From Solibacillus isronensis (GTDB lineage: Bacteria > Bacillota > Bacilli > Bacillales_A > Planococcaceae): a DNA stretch of 64,000 bases. The DNA lies in assembly GCF_023715405.1 (NCBI RefSeq), contig NZ_JAMBOC010000004.1, forward strand, positions 124,001 through 188,000. The letters are read 5' to 3'. Below are positions 56,894 to 64,000 of the stretch, piece by piece. The position numbers were made by a program, and so were the translations under genes. The stretch's first letter is position 1. Each line of letters opens with the position of its first letter. The notes under the pieces were generated by a model, which saw nothing but the letters and a program-made list of their open reading frames with translations, made no database searches and was not told the DNA's origin.

Positions 56894-58144
56894 TTATTTA
56901 AATGTTCTCCAACCAATATCTTTGCGGAAGAAGAAATTCGTCCATCCTTTCTTTGCAAGTTCAGCATATACTTTTTCCTGCGCTTCTTTTAACGTGGCTG
57001 CTTCTGACGCCACTAACAACACACGGCCACCGTTACCGATGAACCGGTCGCCCTCAAGCTTTGTCCCCGCATGGAATACCGGCAGTTCAATATCCGAAAG
57101 TTCCGGAAGTGCATTGCCTTTTTCCACATCACCCGGATAGCCTTCAGCCGCAACAACAACCCCTAGCATAGCCTCTTCTTTCCACTGTAACTCATATGGC
57201 TGCTCGTTCATTAAGCTCATCATAAATTCACCGAAGTCTGAAGCCATACGTGGTAACACAACTTGTGTTTCCGGGTCACCAAAACGTGCATTGAACTCAA
57301 TTACTTTGGGGCCTTTGGCAGTTAAAATTAAGCCTGCATACAGAATTCCAGTGAATGATACACCTTCTGCATCCATTGCTTTTACAGTTGGCTCTACGAT
57401 TGTGTCGTACGCAACTTTCACAATGTCCTCAGAAATTTGCGGTACTGGTGAATAAGCACCCATTCCGCCTGTATTTGGTCCTTTATCGCCATCATATGCA
57501 CGTTTATGATCTTGTGCAATGACCATTGGGTATATTTGCCCTTTATGTACAAAACTCATGAAGCTGAATTCTTCACCATCGAGGAACTCTTCCACAACAA
57601 CACGGGACGAAGAATCCCCGAAACGCTGGTTGCCGATCATATCTTCCACAGCTTCAATTGCTTCTTGTTCTGTCATCGCGACAATGACACCTTTTCCGGC
57701 CGCTAATCCGTCCGCTTTAATTACAATCGGAGCACCTTGCTCTTTAATATAAGCAACCGCTTTATCCGCTTCCGTAAAAGTTTCATGCGCTGCCGTCGGA
57801 ATGTTATATTTGTTCATAATCTCTTTTGCATAAGACTTCGAACCTTCGATTTTTGCCGCTGCTTTCGTTGGACCGAAAATAACCAAGCCTTGCTCATTGA
57901 AGTAGTCAACGATTCCTTCTGCTAATGGCTGCTCTGGCCCTACAAATGTTAAAGCTACATCATTTTCTTTTACAAACTGTGCAAGTGCTGCGAAATCTAG
58001 TGCATCAATCGCAACAACTTGTGCATCCTGTTTCATTCCGTCATTTCCTGGTGCTACGAATACCTTTTGTACAGATGGTGCATTATTGAATTGCTTCGCG
58101 ATCGCATGCTCACGACCACCACTACCGATTACAAGAATGTTCAT
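56894..58144 (-). CDS. purD: Phosphoribosylamine-glycine ligase
   Basis: A 416-residue ATP-grasp enzyme joining glycine to phosphoribosylamine in purine synthesis. The N-terminal MNILVIGSGGREHAI, FGPTKAAAKIEGSKSYAKEI, the ATP loop KADGLAAGKGVIVA and EFNARFGDPETQ are diagnostic. The ATG at 58144 follows AAAGGGGAAG; a longer in-frame start at 58192 would run through the terminator hairpin and is rejected. It is the last gene of the pur operon. Unlike B. subtilis, about 370 bases with a hairpin array and an intrinsic terminator separate it from purH, so its expression seems to need read-through. Confidence 0.96.
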   Translation of the reverse strand: MNILVIGSGGREHAIAKQFNNAPSVQKVFVAPGNDGMKQDAQVVAIDALDFAALAQFVKENDVALTFVGPEQPLAEGIVDYFNEQGLVIFGPTKAAAKIEGSKSYAKEIMNKYNIPTAAHETFTEADKAVAYIKEQGAPIVIKADGLAAGKGVIVAMTEQEAIEAVEDMIGNQRFGDSSSRVVVEEFLDGEEFSFMSFVHKGQIYPMVIAQDHKRAYDGDKGPNTGGMGAYSPVPQISEDIVKVAYDTIVEPTVKAMDAEGVSFTGILYAGLILTAKGPKVIEFNARFGDPETQVVLPRMASDFGEFMMSLMNEQPYELQWKEEAMLGVVVAAEGYPGDVEKGNALPELSDIELPVFHAGTKLEGDRFIGNGGRVLLVASEAATLKEAQEKVYAELAKKGWTNFFFRKDIGWRTFK

Positions 58145-58174
58145 ATTAGCTTCCCCTTTTATAGAAATTTGGAT

Positions 58175-58210
58175 AAAAAAAACGCCCGCCAAATTTTAGG
58201 CGAGCGTTTT
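58175..58210 (-). terminator. Strong intrinsic terminator just upstream of purD
   Basis: On the minus strand AAAACGCTCGCC pairs with GGCGGGCGTTTT (one wobble) around TAAAATTT, followed by a T8 tract. It ends 31 bases before the purD ATG and so lies between purH and purD within the operon. Confidence 0.9.
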
Positions 58211-58465
58211 TCATTAATGGTCGTTTACACTGCGCTACCCGACCAAAAGTAGTGCTGTGCATCTTACAATCAATGATTATTTTATTATTAACAGCGCATC
58301 TCCCGGCCAAAGTCGATACAGTTGTTAATAAAATTTGGTTACGATGGGGACCCGGCCAAGAATCGCCCAATCGTCTTATTTATCCCTCTCCCGGCCAGAA
58401 AGAAGAATAAATAAATCATTTGCAAACGCTTCTGCTAACATCCGGCCAGAACATTAGCGAAACTT
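58175..58465 (-). ncRNA. Putative structured RNA: five hairpins with shared UGGCCGGGA loops
   Basis: Read on the minus strand, five hairpins follow one another: H1 58458-58434, H2 58415-58375, H3 58374-58341, H4 58326-58290, H5 58259-58228. Stems differ in sequence but are complementary; H2 has 13 consecutive pairs counting G-U. The loops are alike: TTCTGGCCGGA, TTTCTGGCCGGGA, a 16-base loop with TTCTTGGCCGGGT, GACTTTGGCCGGGA and TTTTGGTCGG. A TATAAT box lies just before H1 and a terminator follows H5, so the transcript would be about 290 bases. It encodes no plausible peptide. It could be a separate sRNA or a purD leader. No known family is recognised. Confidence 0.65.
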
Positions 58466-58471
58466 TATTCT

Positions 58472-58500
58472 ATTATAACGTAAATTTAATAATTTCTCTA
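58472..58500 (-). promoter_or_regulatory. Candidate promoter of the hairpin-array RNA
   Basis: TATAAT (58477-58472) has TAGAGA (4 of 6 matches to TTGACA) 17 bases upstream. The predicted start, near 58465, is about 7 bases before the first hairpin. Confidence 0.5.
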
Positions 58501-58515
58501 CTGCTAACTTATTAA

Positions 58516-60051
58516 TTAATGTTTAAAGTGACGAACCCCTGTAAACACCATTGCAATACCGTATTTGTTCGCTGCATCGATTGATTCCTGGTCTTTAATT
58601 GAGCCGCCTGGTTGAATGATTGCTTTAATACCGGCTTTTGCCGCTGCTTCCACTGTGTCGCCCATTGGGAAGAATGCATCCGAAGCCAATGCCGCGCCCT
58701 GTGCTTTATCTCCTGCTTGTTCAAAGGCAATTTTTGCTGCGCCTACACGGTTCATTTGACCAGCGCCTACACCTAATGTCATTTGTTTATCCGTTACAAC
58801 AATGGCATTTGATTTTACATGCTTCACAACTGCCCAGCCTAGTTTTAACGCTTCCCACTCTTCTTCAGTCGGTTTACGGTCTGTCACAACTTGAATGTTT
58901 GCATCTTTAAATCCGAAACGATCCGGCTCCTGTACAAGTAAACCACCTTCAACAGCAACAACATTGAATTGATCCTGCTTTTCCTGTGCGAAATCGATAG
59001 TTAACAGACGAATATTTTTCTTTTGTGTTAAAATCTCTAATGCTTCTGCAGTAAAGCTTGGCGCAATAATGATTTCAAGGAAAATACCCGATAACTTTTC
59101 TGCAGTTGCTTTGTCCACTTCTTTATTTAATGCAATGATGCCGCCGAATATCGATGTTGGATCTGCTTCATATGCTTTACTGAATGCTTCTTCGATTGTT
59201 TCACCAGTTCCGACACCACATGGGTTCATATGTTTCACGGCAACCGCTGCAGGTAGTTCAAATTCTTTTACGATTTGCAATGCTGCATTTGCATCCTGAA
59301 TATTGTTGTACGATAATTCTTTGCCGTGTAATTGTGTTGCGTAGGCAATCGAGAAATCTGAACCTAAACGTTTTGCATAGAACGCCGCTTTTTGGTGAGG
59401 GTTTTCACCATAGCGTAATGTTTGCTTCAGTTCATATGTTAACGTCATGTTTTCCGGGAACTCTTCGCCAATTGCATTTGATAAATGATTGGAAATATAC
59501 GAATCATATGCAGCGGTGTGACGGAATACTTTTGCTGCTAAACGACGACGTGTTGTTAATGTCGTTTTTCCATCTGCCTTTAACTCTTCCAATACGGCAG
59601 AATAGTCATTTGCATCAACAATTACCGTTACATAATCATGGTTTTTTGCTGCCGAACGTAGCATTGTCGGACCGCCGATATCGATGTTTTCAATTGCATC
59701 ATCCCAAGATACATCCGGTTTTGAAATCGTTTCGACAAACGGATATAAGTTGACACATACAATTTCGATTGGGCGGATGCCATGTTCGTTCATTTGCGCA
59801 ACATGGCTTGGCTCATCAAACTTACCTAATAGACCGCCATGGATCATCGGGTTTAATGTTTTTACCCGGCCATCCAAAATTTCCGGGAAGTTTGTTACTT
59901 CATCTACTGCAGTTACCGGAACATTGTTTTGTTGTAATAAACTTTTTGTTCCTCCAGTAGAAAGTACTTCATAGCCAAGAGCTACTAATTCTTTTGCAAA
60001 TTCTAAAATACCATTTTTATCTGAAACACTAATAAGTGCACGTTTCGTCAC
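58516..60051 (-). CDS. purH: AICAR transformylase/IMP cyclohydrolase
   Basis: A 511-residue bifunctional enzyme for the last two steps of IMP synthesis. The N-terminal IMP cyclohydrolase domain starts [20 protein letters not shown], with STGGTKSLL. The C-terminal AICAR formyltransferase domain contains [25 protein letters not shown] and [20 protein letters not shown]. The GTG at 60051 is chosen because GGAGG lies 8 bases upstream and the protein then starts like its homologues; a longer in-frame start at 60108 has no support. It follows purN in the operon. Confidence 0.96.
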   Translation of the reverse strand: MTKRALISVSDKNGILEFAKELVALGYEVLSTGGTKSLLQQNNVPVTAVDEVTNFPEILDGRVKTLNPMIHGGLLGKFDEPSHVAQMNEHGIRPIEIVCVNLYPFVETISKPDVSWDDAIENIDIGGPTMLRSAAKNHDYVTVIVDANDYSAVLEELKADGKTTLTTRRRLAAKVFRHTAAYDSYISNHLSNAIGEEFPENMTLTYELKQTLRYGENPHQKAAFYAKRLGSDFSIAYATQLHGKELSYNNIQDANAALQIVKEFELPAAVAVKHMNPCGVGTGETIEEAFSKAYEADPTSIFGGIIALNKEVDKATAEKLSGIFLEIIIAPSFTAEALEILTQKKNIRLLTIDFAQEKQDQFNVVAVEGGLLVQEPDRFGFKDANIQVVTDRKPTEEEWEALKLGWAVVKHVKSNAIVVTDKQMTLGVGAGQMNRVGAAKIAFEQAGDKAQGAALASDAFFPMGDTVEAAAKAGIKAIIQPGGSIKDQESIDAANKYGIAMVFTGVRHFKH

Positions 60052-60114
60052 GATTAGGTCCTCCAATTCATTTTTTCGGTGAGCAATGCCCTCACAGGAG
60101 CGGCTCATGCGAAT

Positions 60115-60687
60115 TTACTTATTTACTTTAAATAATTGCTGTAATGTCTTCGTGTATAGCGCATGTTCTAATTTATGTATACGCTCTTCAGTCGCTTCAC
60201 GGTTACCATCTACAACATCAACTGCTCCCTGCGAGATAATCTTTCCTGTATCCATTCCCGCATCTACATAGTGGACCGTTACACCCGTAACTTTTACGCC
60301 GTGATTCATCGCCTGACCAATGGCGTCTTTTCCGGGAAATGATGGCAGCAGCGACGGATGAATATTGATAATCCGATGCTCGTAAGCCGATAATAGCGTT
60401 TCCCCAACAAGGCGCATATAACCTGCTAAGATGATCCATTCAATCTCTCGTTCTTTTAACAGTTCAACAAGTTTGGTTTCATAAGCTAACTTGTCGGCAA
60501 AGGTTTTCGGTGCAAGCTCCATAGCAGGTATACCGAAATTTTGTGCACGTGTCACAACATAAGCACCCGGCTTATCCGTAATGACAAGCTCGATCGTCGC
60601 GTTAAGCTCACCGCGACTAATCGCTTCTTGAATTGCCTGAAAGTTACTACCGCTTCCAGAAGCGAATACGGCAATTTTCGTACCCAT
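60115..60687 (-). CDS. purN: Phosphoribosylglycinamide formyltransferase
   Basis: A 190-residue enzyme transferring a formyl group from 10-formyl-THF to GAR. The N-terminal IAVFASGSGSNFQAI (5-19) binds the phosphate. The catalytic region with IINIHPSLLPSFPGKDAI (about 105-122) contains the active-site histidine, and VTVHYVDAGMDTGKII contains the aspartate. Its ATG shares one base with the purM stop codon (TAATG), suggesting coupled translation. Confidence 0.96.
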   Translation of the reverse strand: MGTKIAVFASGSGSNFQAIQEAISRGELNATIELVITDKPGAYVVTRAQNFGIPAMELAPKTFADKLAYETKLVELLKEREIEWIILAGYMRLVGETLLSAYEHRIINIHPSLLPSFPGKDAIGQAMNHGVKVTGVTVHYVDAGMDTGKIISQGAVDVVDGNREATEERIHKLEHALYTKTLQQLFKVNK

Positions 60688-61742
60688 TACACTAAGCTCC
60701 CGTCATGTTCGCCGTTGAAAATAACTCCTTCACCGTTCACAACGCGACCGATTGTGTAAGCTTTTTCACCTTCAGCTTCTACTGCAGCAATCACTTTATC
60801 AGCTTCACTCGCTGGAACCGCAATAACAAAGCCGATTCCCATGTTGAATACGTTATATAAATCTTTGTCCGCCAATGCACCTTTTTCTTTTAAAAACTCA
60901 AAGATGCGCAGCACTGGCCAAGATCCTAAATCGATTTCTGTTGCCAAACCTTGTGGCATCATACGTGGCAAGTTTTCATAGAAGCCCCCGCCAGTAACGT
61001 GTGCACAACCATGTACATCTGCTGCTTTAAGTGCTGCTAAAACTGGCTTTGCATAAAGCTTTGTAGGAACGAGAAGCGCTTCGCCGATAGGACCAAGGTC
61101 TTCATAGCCTTCTACTACTGCGTCAACTGCGATTTCATTGTCCGCGAACACAACTTTACGCACTAATGAATAGCCGTTTGAATGTACACCGCTTGAAGCA
61201 AGGCCGATTAGAACATCGCCTTCCTCTATTTTCTCGCCTGTAATGATGTCCGTTTTTTCACAAGCACCTACAGCAAAACCAGCTAAGTCGTACTCTTCTT
61301 CTTCGTAAAGACCCGGCATTTCAGCTGTTTCTCCGCCGATTAATGCTGCTCCTGACTGCACACAGCCATCTGCAACACCTTTAACGATTTGTTCTATTTT
61401 TGCCGGCTCGGCCTTCCCTACTGCTACATAGTCAAGGAAGTAAAGCGGTTCAGCACCTTGTGCAACGATATCATTTACACACATCGCAACACAGTCCACG
61501 CCGATTGTATCGTGTTTATCAACCATAAATGCAAGCTTCAGTTTCGTCCCAACACCGTCCGTACCTGAAATAAGAACTGGTTCCTTTAAGTTCAGTGCAG
61601 ACAAATCAAACATGCCTCCAAAGCCGCCAAACGTTCCCATCACACCTAAACGGTTCGTACGCTCGACATGTGACTTCATACGTTTTACTGCTTCATAACC
61701 TGCCTCAATATTTACGCCTGCCTGTTCATATGCTTTTGACAT
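60687..61742 (-). CDS. purM: Phosphoribosylformylglycinamidine cyclo-ligase
   Basis: A 351-residue AIR synthetase. Family signatures include the N-terminal [40 protein letters not shown] (the ATP site), [20 protein letters not shown] and [13 protein letters not shown]. It converts FGAM to AIR using ATP. It overlaps purN by one base and follows purF by 24 bases. Confidence 0.97.
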   Translation of the reverse strand: MSKAYEQAGVNIEAGYEAVKRMKSHVERTNRLGVMGTFGGFGGMFDLSALNLKEPVLISGTDGVGTKLKLAFMVDKHDTIGVDCVAMCVNDIVAQGAEPLYFLDYVAVGKAEPAKIEQIVKGVADGCVQSGAALIGGETAEMPGLYEEEEYDLAGFAVGACEKTDIITGEKIEEGDVLIGLASSGVHSNGYSLVRKVVFADNEIAVDAVVEGYEDLGPIGEALLVPTKLYAKPVLAALKAADVHGCAHVTGGGFYENLPRMMPQGLATEIDLGSWPVLRIFEFLKEKGALADKDLYNVFNMGIGFVIAVPASEADKVIAAVEAEGEKAYTIGRVVNGEGVIFNGEHDGSLV

Positions 61743-61766
61743 AATGTACTTGCTCCTCCTTAATTT

Positions 61767-63185
61767 CTAACAGTCTTTTTCATGTGGTAAAACTGTGTCC
61801 GGGAAAATCTCTGTCGGGTATTTACCAGTAAAGCATGCGACGCAAAGTCCGCCATTTTCATCTTCAAACGGGCGGTTCGTTGCACGGACCATACCTTCCA
61901 GCGATAAAAATGTTAGTGTGTCTGCTTCAATTGCTACTCGTATATCTTCCACACTGTGGCTTGATGCTATCAGCTCTTCATGTGTCGACGTATCGATTCC
62001 GTAATAACAAGGATCCGTCATTGGAGGGGAAGAAATCACAACATGTACTTCTGCCGCCCCTGCTTCTTTCAGCATGCGTACAATGCGTCTCGATGTTGTA
62101 CCGCGTACAATTGAATCATCTACCATTACAACACGTTTTCCTTTAACAACTTGAACTACCGGTGATAGTTTCATTTTAACACCACGTTCGCGAAGCTCCT
62201 GTGTCGGCTGGATAAAAGTACGTCCAACATAGCGGTTTTTAATTAAACCAAGCTCGTATGGAATACCGCTCGCTTCAGAAAATCCGATTGCTGCAGAAAT
62301 GGACGAATCAGGAACTCCTGTAACGACGTCCGCTTCAATATGGGAACATTCTTTTGCGAGTTCTTTCCCCATGCGTTTACGGGCCATATGGATATTTACT
62401 TCATCAATATTTGAATCAGGACGTGCAAGATATACATATTCCATCGCACACATTGTTCGCTTGTCCTTTTCAACATAGCTGTCGACCTCAAGACCATTAT
62501 TTGAAATGATCAATAACTCGCCAGGTTCCACTTCACGTACGTATTCCGCACCGATTAAATCAAATGCACATGTTTCAGAAGCAACTACATATGAATCACC
62601 CAGCTTTCCAAGTGAAAGCGGTCGTAAACCATTTCGGTCCCGAGCCACAATCATTTGGTCATTCGTTAATAAAATAATAGAGAATGCGCCTTTTAATAAC
62701 GACAATGCTTCTTTCACTTTTGAACGAAATGGTGAGTGTTTTGATTTTTTAATGAGATGTACAACAACCTCTGTATCGGAAGTCGAGTTGAAAATACTGC
62801 CAGAGCGCTCTAAAAACTGTTTTAAATGTGTGGCATTCACTAAGTTCCCATTATGGGCAATTGCCAGTGAGCCAGTTGAAGAACGGAATAACAATGGCTG
62901 GACATTTTCCAGTCCTTTGCCGCCTGCTGTTGCGTATCGTACATGCGCAATTGCTGCGTGCCCTACTACTTTACGTAATTTATTTTCATTGAACACGTCA
63001 TTTACGAGACCTTCACCACGTACAGCCTGAAGCTGATTACCGTCGGTTGTGACGATACCAGCTCCTTCCTGTCCACGATGCTGTAATGCGTGTAAACCGT
63101 AATAACTTAAGTGGGCCGCATCCTGGTTACCCCAAATGCCAAATACACCACATTCCTCATTTAAGCCTCTGATTTCAGCAAGCAT
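61767..63185 (-). CDS. purF: Amidophosphoribosyltransferase
   Basis: A 472-residue enzyme that commits PRPP to purine synthesis. An 11-residue propeptide ([11 protein letters not shown]) precedes the nucleophile Cys12 (CGVFGI). The phosphoribosyltransferase loop [17 protein letters not shown] is near residues 345-361. Cysteines in TMCAMEY, DPCYYG and [13 protein letters not shown] match the [4Fe-4S] ligands of the B. subtilis enzyme. AAAGGAG lies 7 bases before the ATG, inside the overlapping 3' end of purL. Confidence 0.97.
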   Translation of the reverse strand: MLAEIRGLNEECGVFGIWGNQDAAHLSYYGLHALQHRGQEGAGIVTTDGNQLQAVRGEGLVNDVFNENKLRKVVGHAAIAHVRYATAGGKGLENVQPLLFRSSTGSLAIAHNGNLVNATHLKQFLERSGSIFNSTSDTEVVVHLIKKSKHSPFRSKVKEALSLLKGAFSIILLTNDQMIVARDRNGLRPLSLGKLGDSYVVASETCAFDLIGAEYVREVEPGELLIISNNGLEVDSYVEKDKRTMCAMEYVYLARPDSNIDEVNIHMARKRMGKELAKECSHIEADVVTGVPDSSISAAIGFSEASGIPYELGLIKNRYVGRTFIQPTQELRERGVKMKLSPVVQVVKGKRVVMVDDSIVRGTTSRRIVRMLKEAGAAEVHVVISSPPMTDPCYYGIDTSTHEELIASSHSVEDIRVAIEADTLTFLSLEGMVRATNRPFEDENGGLCVACFTGKYPTEIFPDTVLPHEKDC

Positions 63186-64000
63186 GGAATTGCTCCTTTC
63201 CAGGCAGAACGGAATTCCTCCACAGTACCTTCAACAAGTACACCAGTTTCGCCGCTAATTTTAATATTCGCGTCGTCTGTTACTGTACCGATTTTTTGTG
63301 CGTCTTTTACGATTGTTTCAAATCCTTCTGCATGTTCAGCTTTCACTGTTAATACAAAGCGTGATTGTGATTCAGCGAACAGAGCTGTTGTTGCAGAACC
63401 TGTTAATGCTACGTCCAAACCTAAACCTTTTGCAGCGAAAGTTTTCTCCGCTAATGCAACCGCAACTCCGCCTTCAGAAACATCATGCGCTGACTGAACA
63501 AGTCCCGATTGAATTGCTTCCAAAATAGATTGTTGACGTGCCGCTTCTACTGTTAAGTCGATTGAAGGTGCTTTGCCAGAAATGCCGCCTTCCACTAACT
63601 TTTGTAATTCAGAACCACCGAATTCTGTTTTTGTGTCACCGACTACGTACACAACATCACCGGCAGCTTTAACTTCCTGTGTTGTAACATGCGCTAAATC
63701 TTTTACTAATCCAACCATACCGATTGTTGGTGTTGGGTAAACCGCTTCGCCTGAACGCTCGTTGTACATTGATACGTTACCGCCAATAACTGGTGCATCT
63801 AATGCTAAACAAGCCTCTGCAATACCGTCAGCCGATTTTTGGATTTGCCAGAAGATTTCAGGCTTTTCCGGATTACCGAAGTTTAGGCAGTCTGTAATCG
63901 CAAGTGGTTGTCCGCCTGAACATACGATGTTACGCGCTGCTTCAGCAACAGCAATTTTTCCGCCTGTTGTAGGGTCTAGGTAGATATAGCGAGCATTACA
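63161..64000 (-). CDS. purL: Phosphoribosylformylglycinamidine synthase subunit PurL (5' part missing)
   Basis: The C-terminal 279 codons (plus stop) of the synthetase subunit of FGAM synthase (PurLQS type); the gene continues beyond the right edge. Visible parts are [47 protein letters not shown] and the C-terminal [16 protein letters not shown]. It overlaps purF by 25 bases, as in other Bacilli. The frame is open to the window end, so no frameshift is seen. Confidence 0.95.
   Translation of the reverse strand, partial: CNARYIYLDPTTGGKIAVAEAARNIVCSGGQPLAITDCLNFGNPEKPEIFWQIQKSADGIAEACLALDAPVIGGNVSMYNERSGEAVYPTPTIGMVGLVKDLAHVTTQEVKAAGDVVYVVGDTKTEFGGSELQKLVEGGISGKAPSIDLTVEAARQQSILEAIQSGLVQSAHDVSEGGVAVALAEKTFAAKGLGLDVALTGSATTALFAESQSRFVLTVKAEHAEGFETIVKDAQKIGTVTDDANIKISGETGVLVEGTVEEFRSAWKGAIPCLLKSEA

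Noticed and set aside
58238..58450. CRISPR-like or direct-repeat array based on the five CCGGCCA units on the plus strand
   Set aside because: The repeated core is only 6-9 bases with irregular 39-64 base spacing; hairpin loops on the minus strand explain the pattern better.

Overview
The window looks like chromosomal DNA of a low-GC, spore-forming, motile Firmicute, most probably a Planococcaceae member close to Solibacillus or Lysinibacillus. The evidence is the AT-rich sequence with strong Shine-Dalgarno sites, a Bacillus-like gene order, exosporium/coat-type proteins and a CodY-type operator. The genus is an inference; no rRNA or tRNA gene lies in the window.

Two blocks of conserved, minus-strand chromosomal backbone frame the window. 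The right block is the end of the purine operon (purL partial, purF, purM, purN, purH, purD), followed after an accessory insert by yerA, yerB, yerC, pcrB, pcrA, ligA, camS, gatC, gatA and gatB. At the left edge are a thioredoxin-like gene, dagK/dgkB and rlmCD (partial). In Bacillus subtilis these genes form one nearly continuous string, so two accessory segments appear to be inserted here: about 34 kb between gatB and the dagK side, and about 5 kb between purD and yerA.

The large insert holds, from left to right: a CodY-box-preceded oligopeptide ABC transporter operon (oppABCDF); a proline/glutamate-semialdehyde module (rocA, a RocR-like regulator with a decayed AAA+ domain, putB, putP) whose promoters share a GCA-N9-TGC operator-like element; a YxkF-like regulator with an MsmX-type ABC ATPase; and a large uncharacterised sugar-catabolism locus. 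That locus contains a ROK kinase, three Gfo/Idh/MocA dehydrogenases, a DapA-like aldolase, an epimerase-like SDR, an MDR dehydrogenase, an FAD oxidoreductase, a DUF4838-like hydrolase, an ABC importer without its own ATPase, a DUF624 protein and an esterase. nagA follows. The importer probably borrows the MsmX ATPase encoded about 14 kb away.

The small insert (51.7-56.9 kb) has the look of a spore-surface locus: a BclB-type C-terminal domain protein without a collagen region, a cysteine-rich structural protein and several coiled-coil proteins, one of which seems to begin at an ATA codon.

The most unusual feature is on the minus strand between purH and purD (58175-58465). Five consecutive hairpins have different but self-complementary stems, and all display the same UGGCCGGGA-like loop. 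They are preceded by a TATAAT box and followed by a strong intrinsic terminator directly before purD. This may be an undescribed structured RNA, either an independent sRNA or a purD leader.
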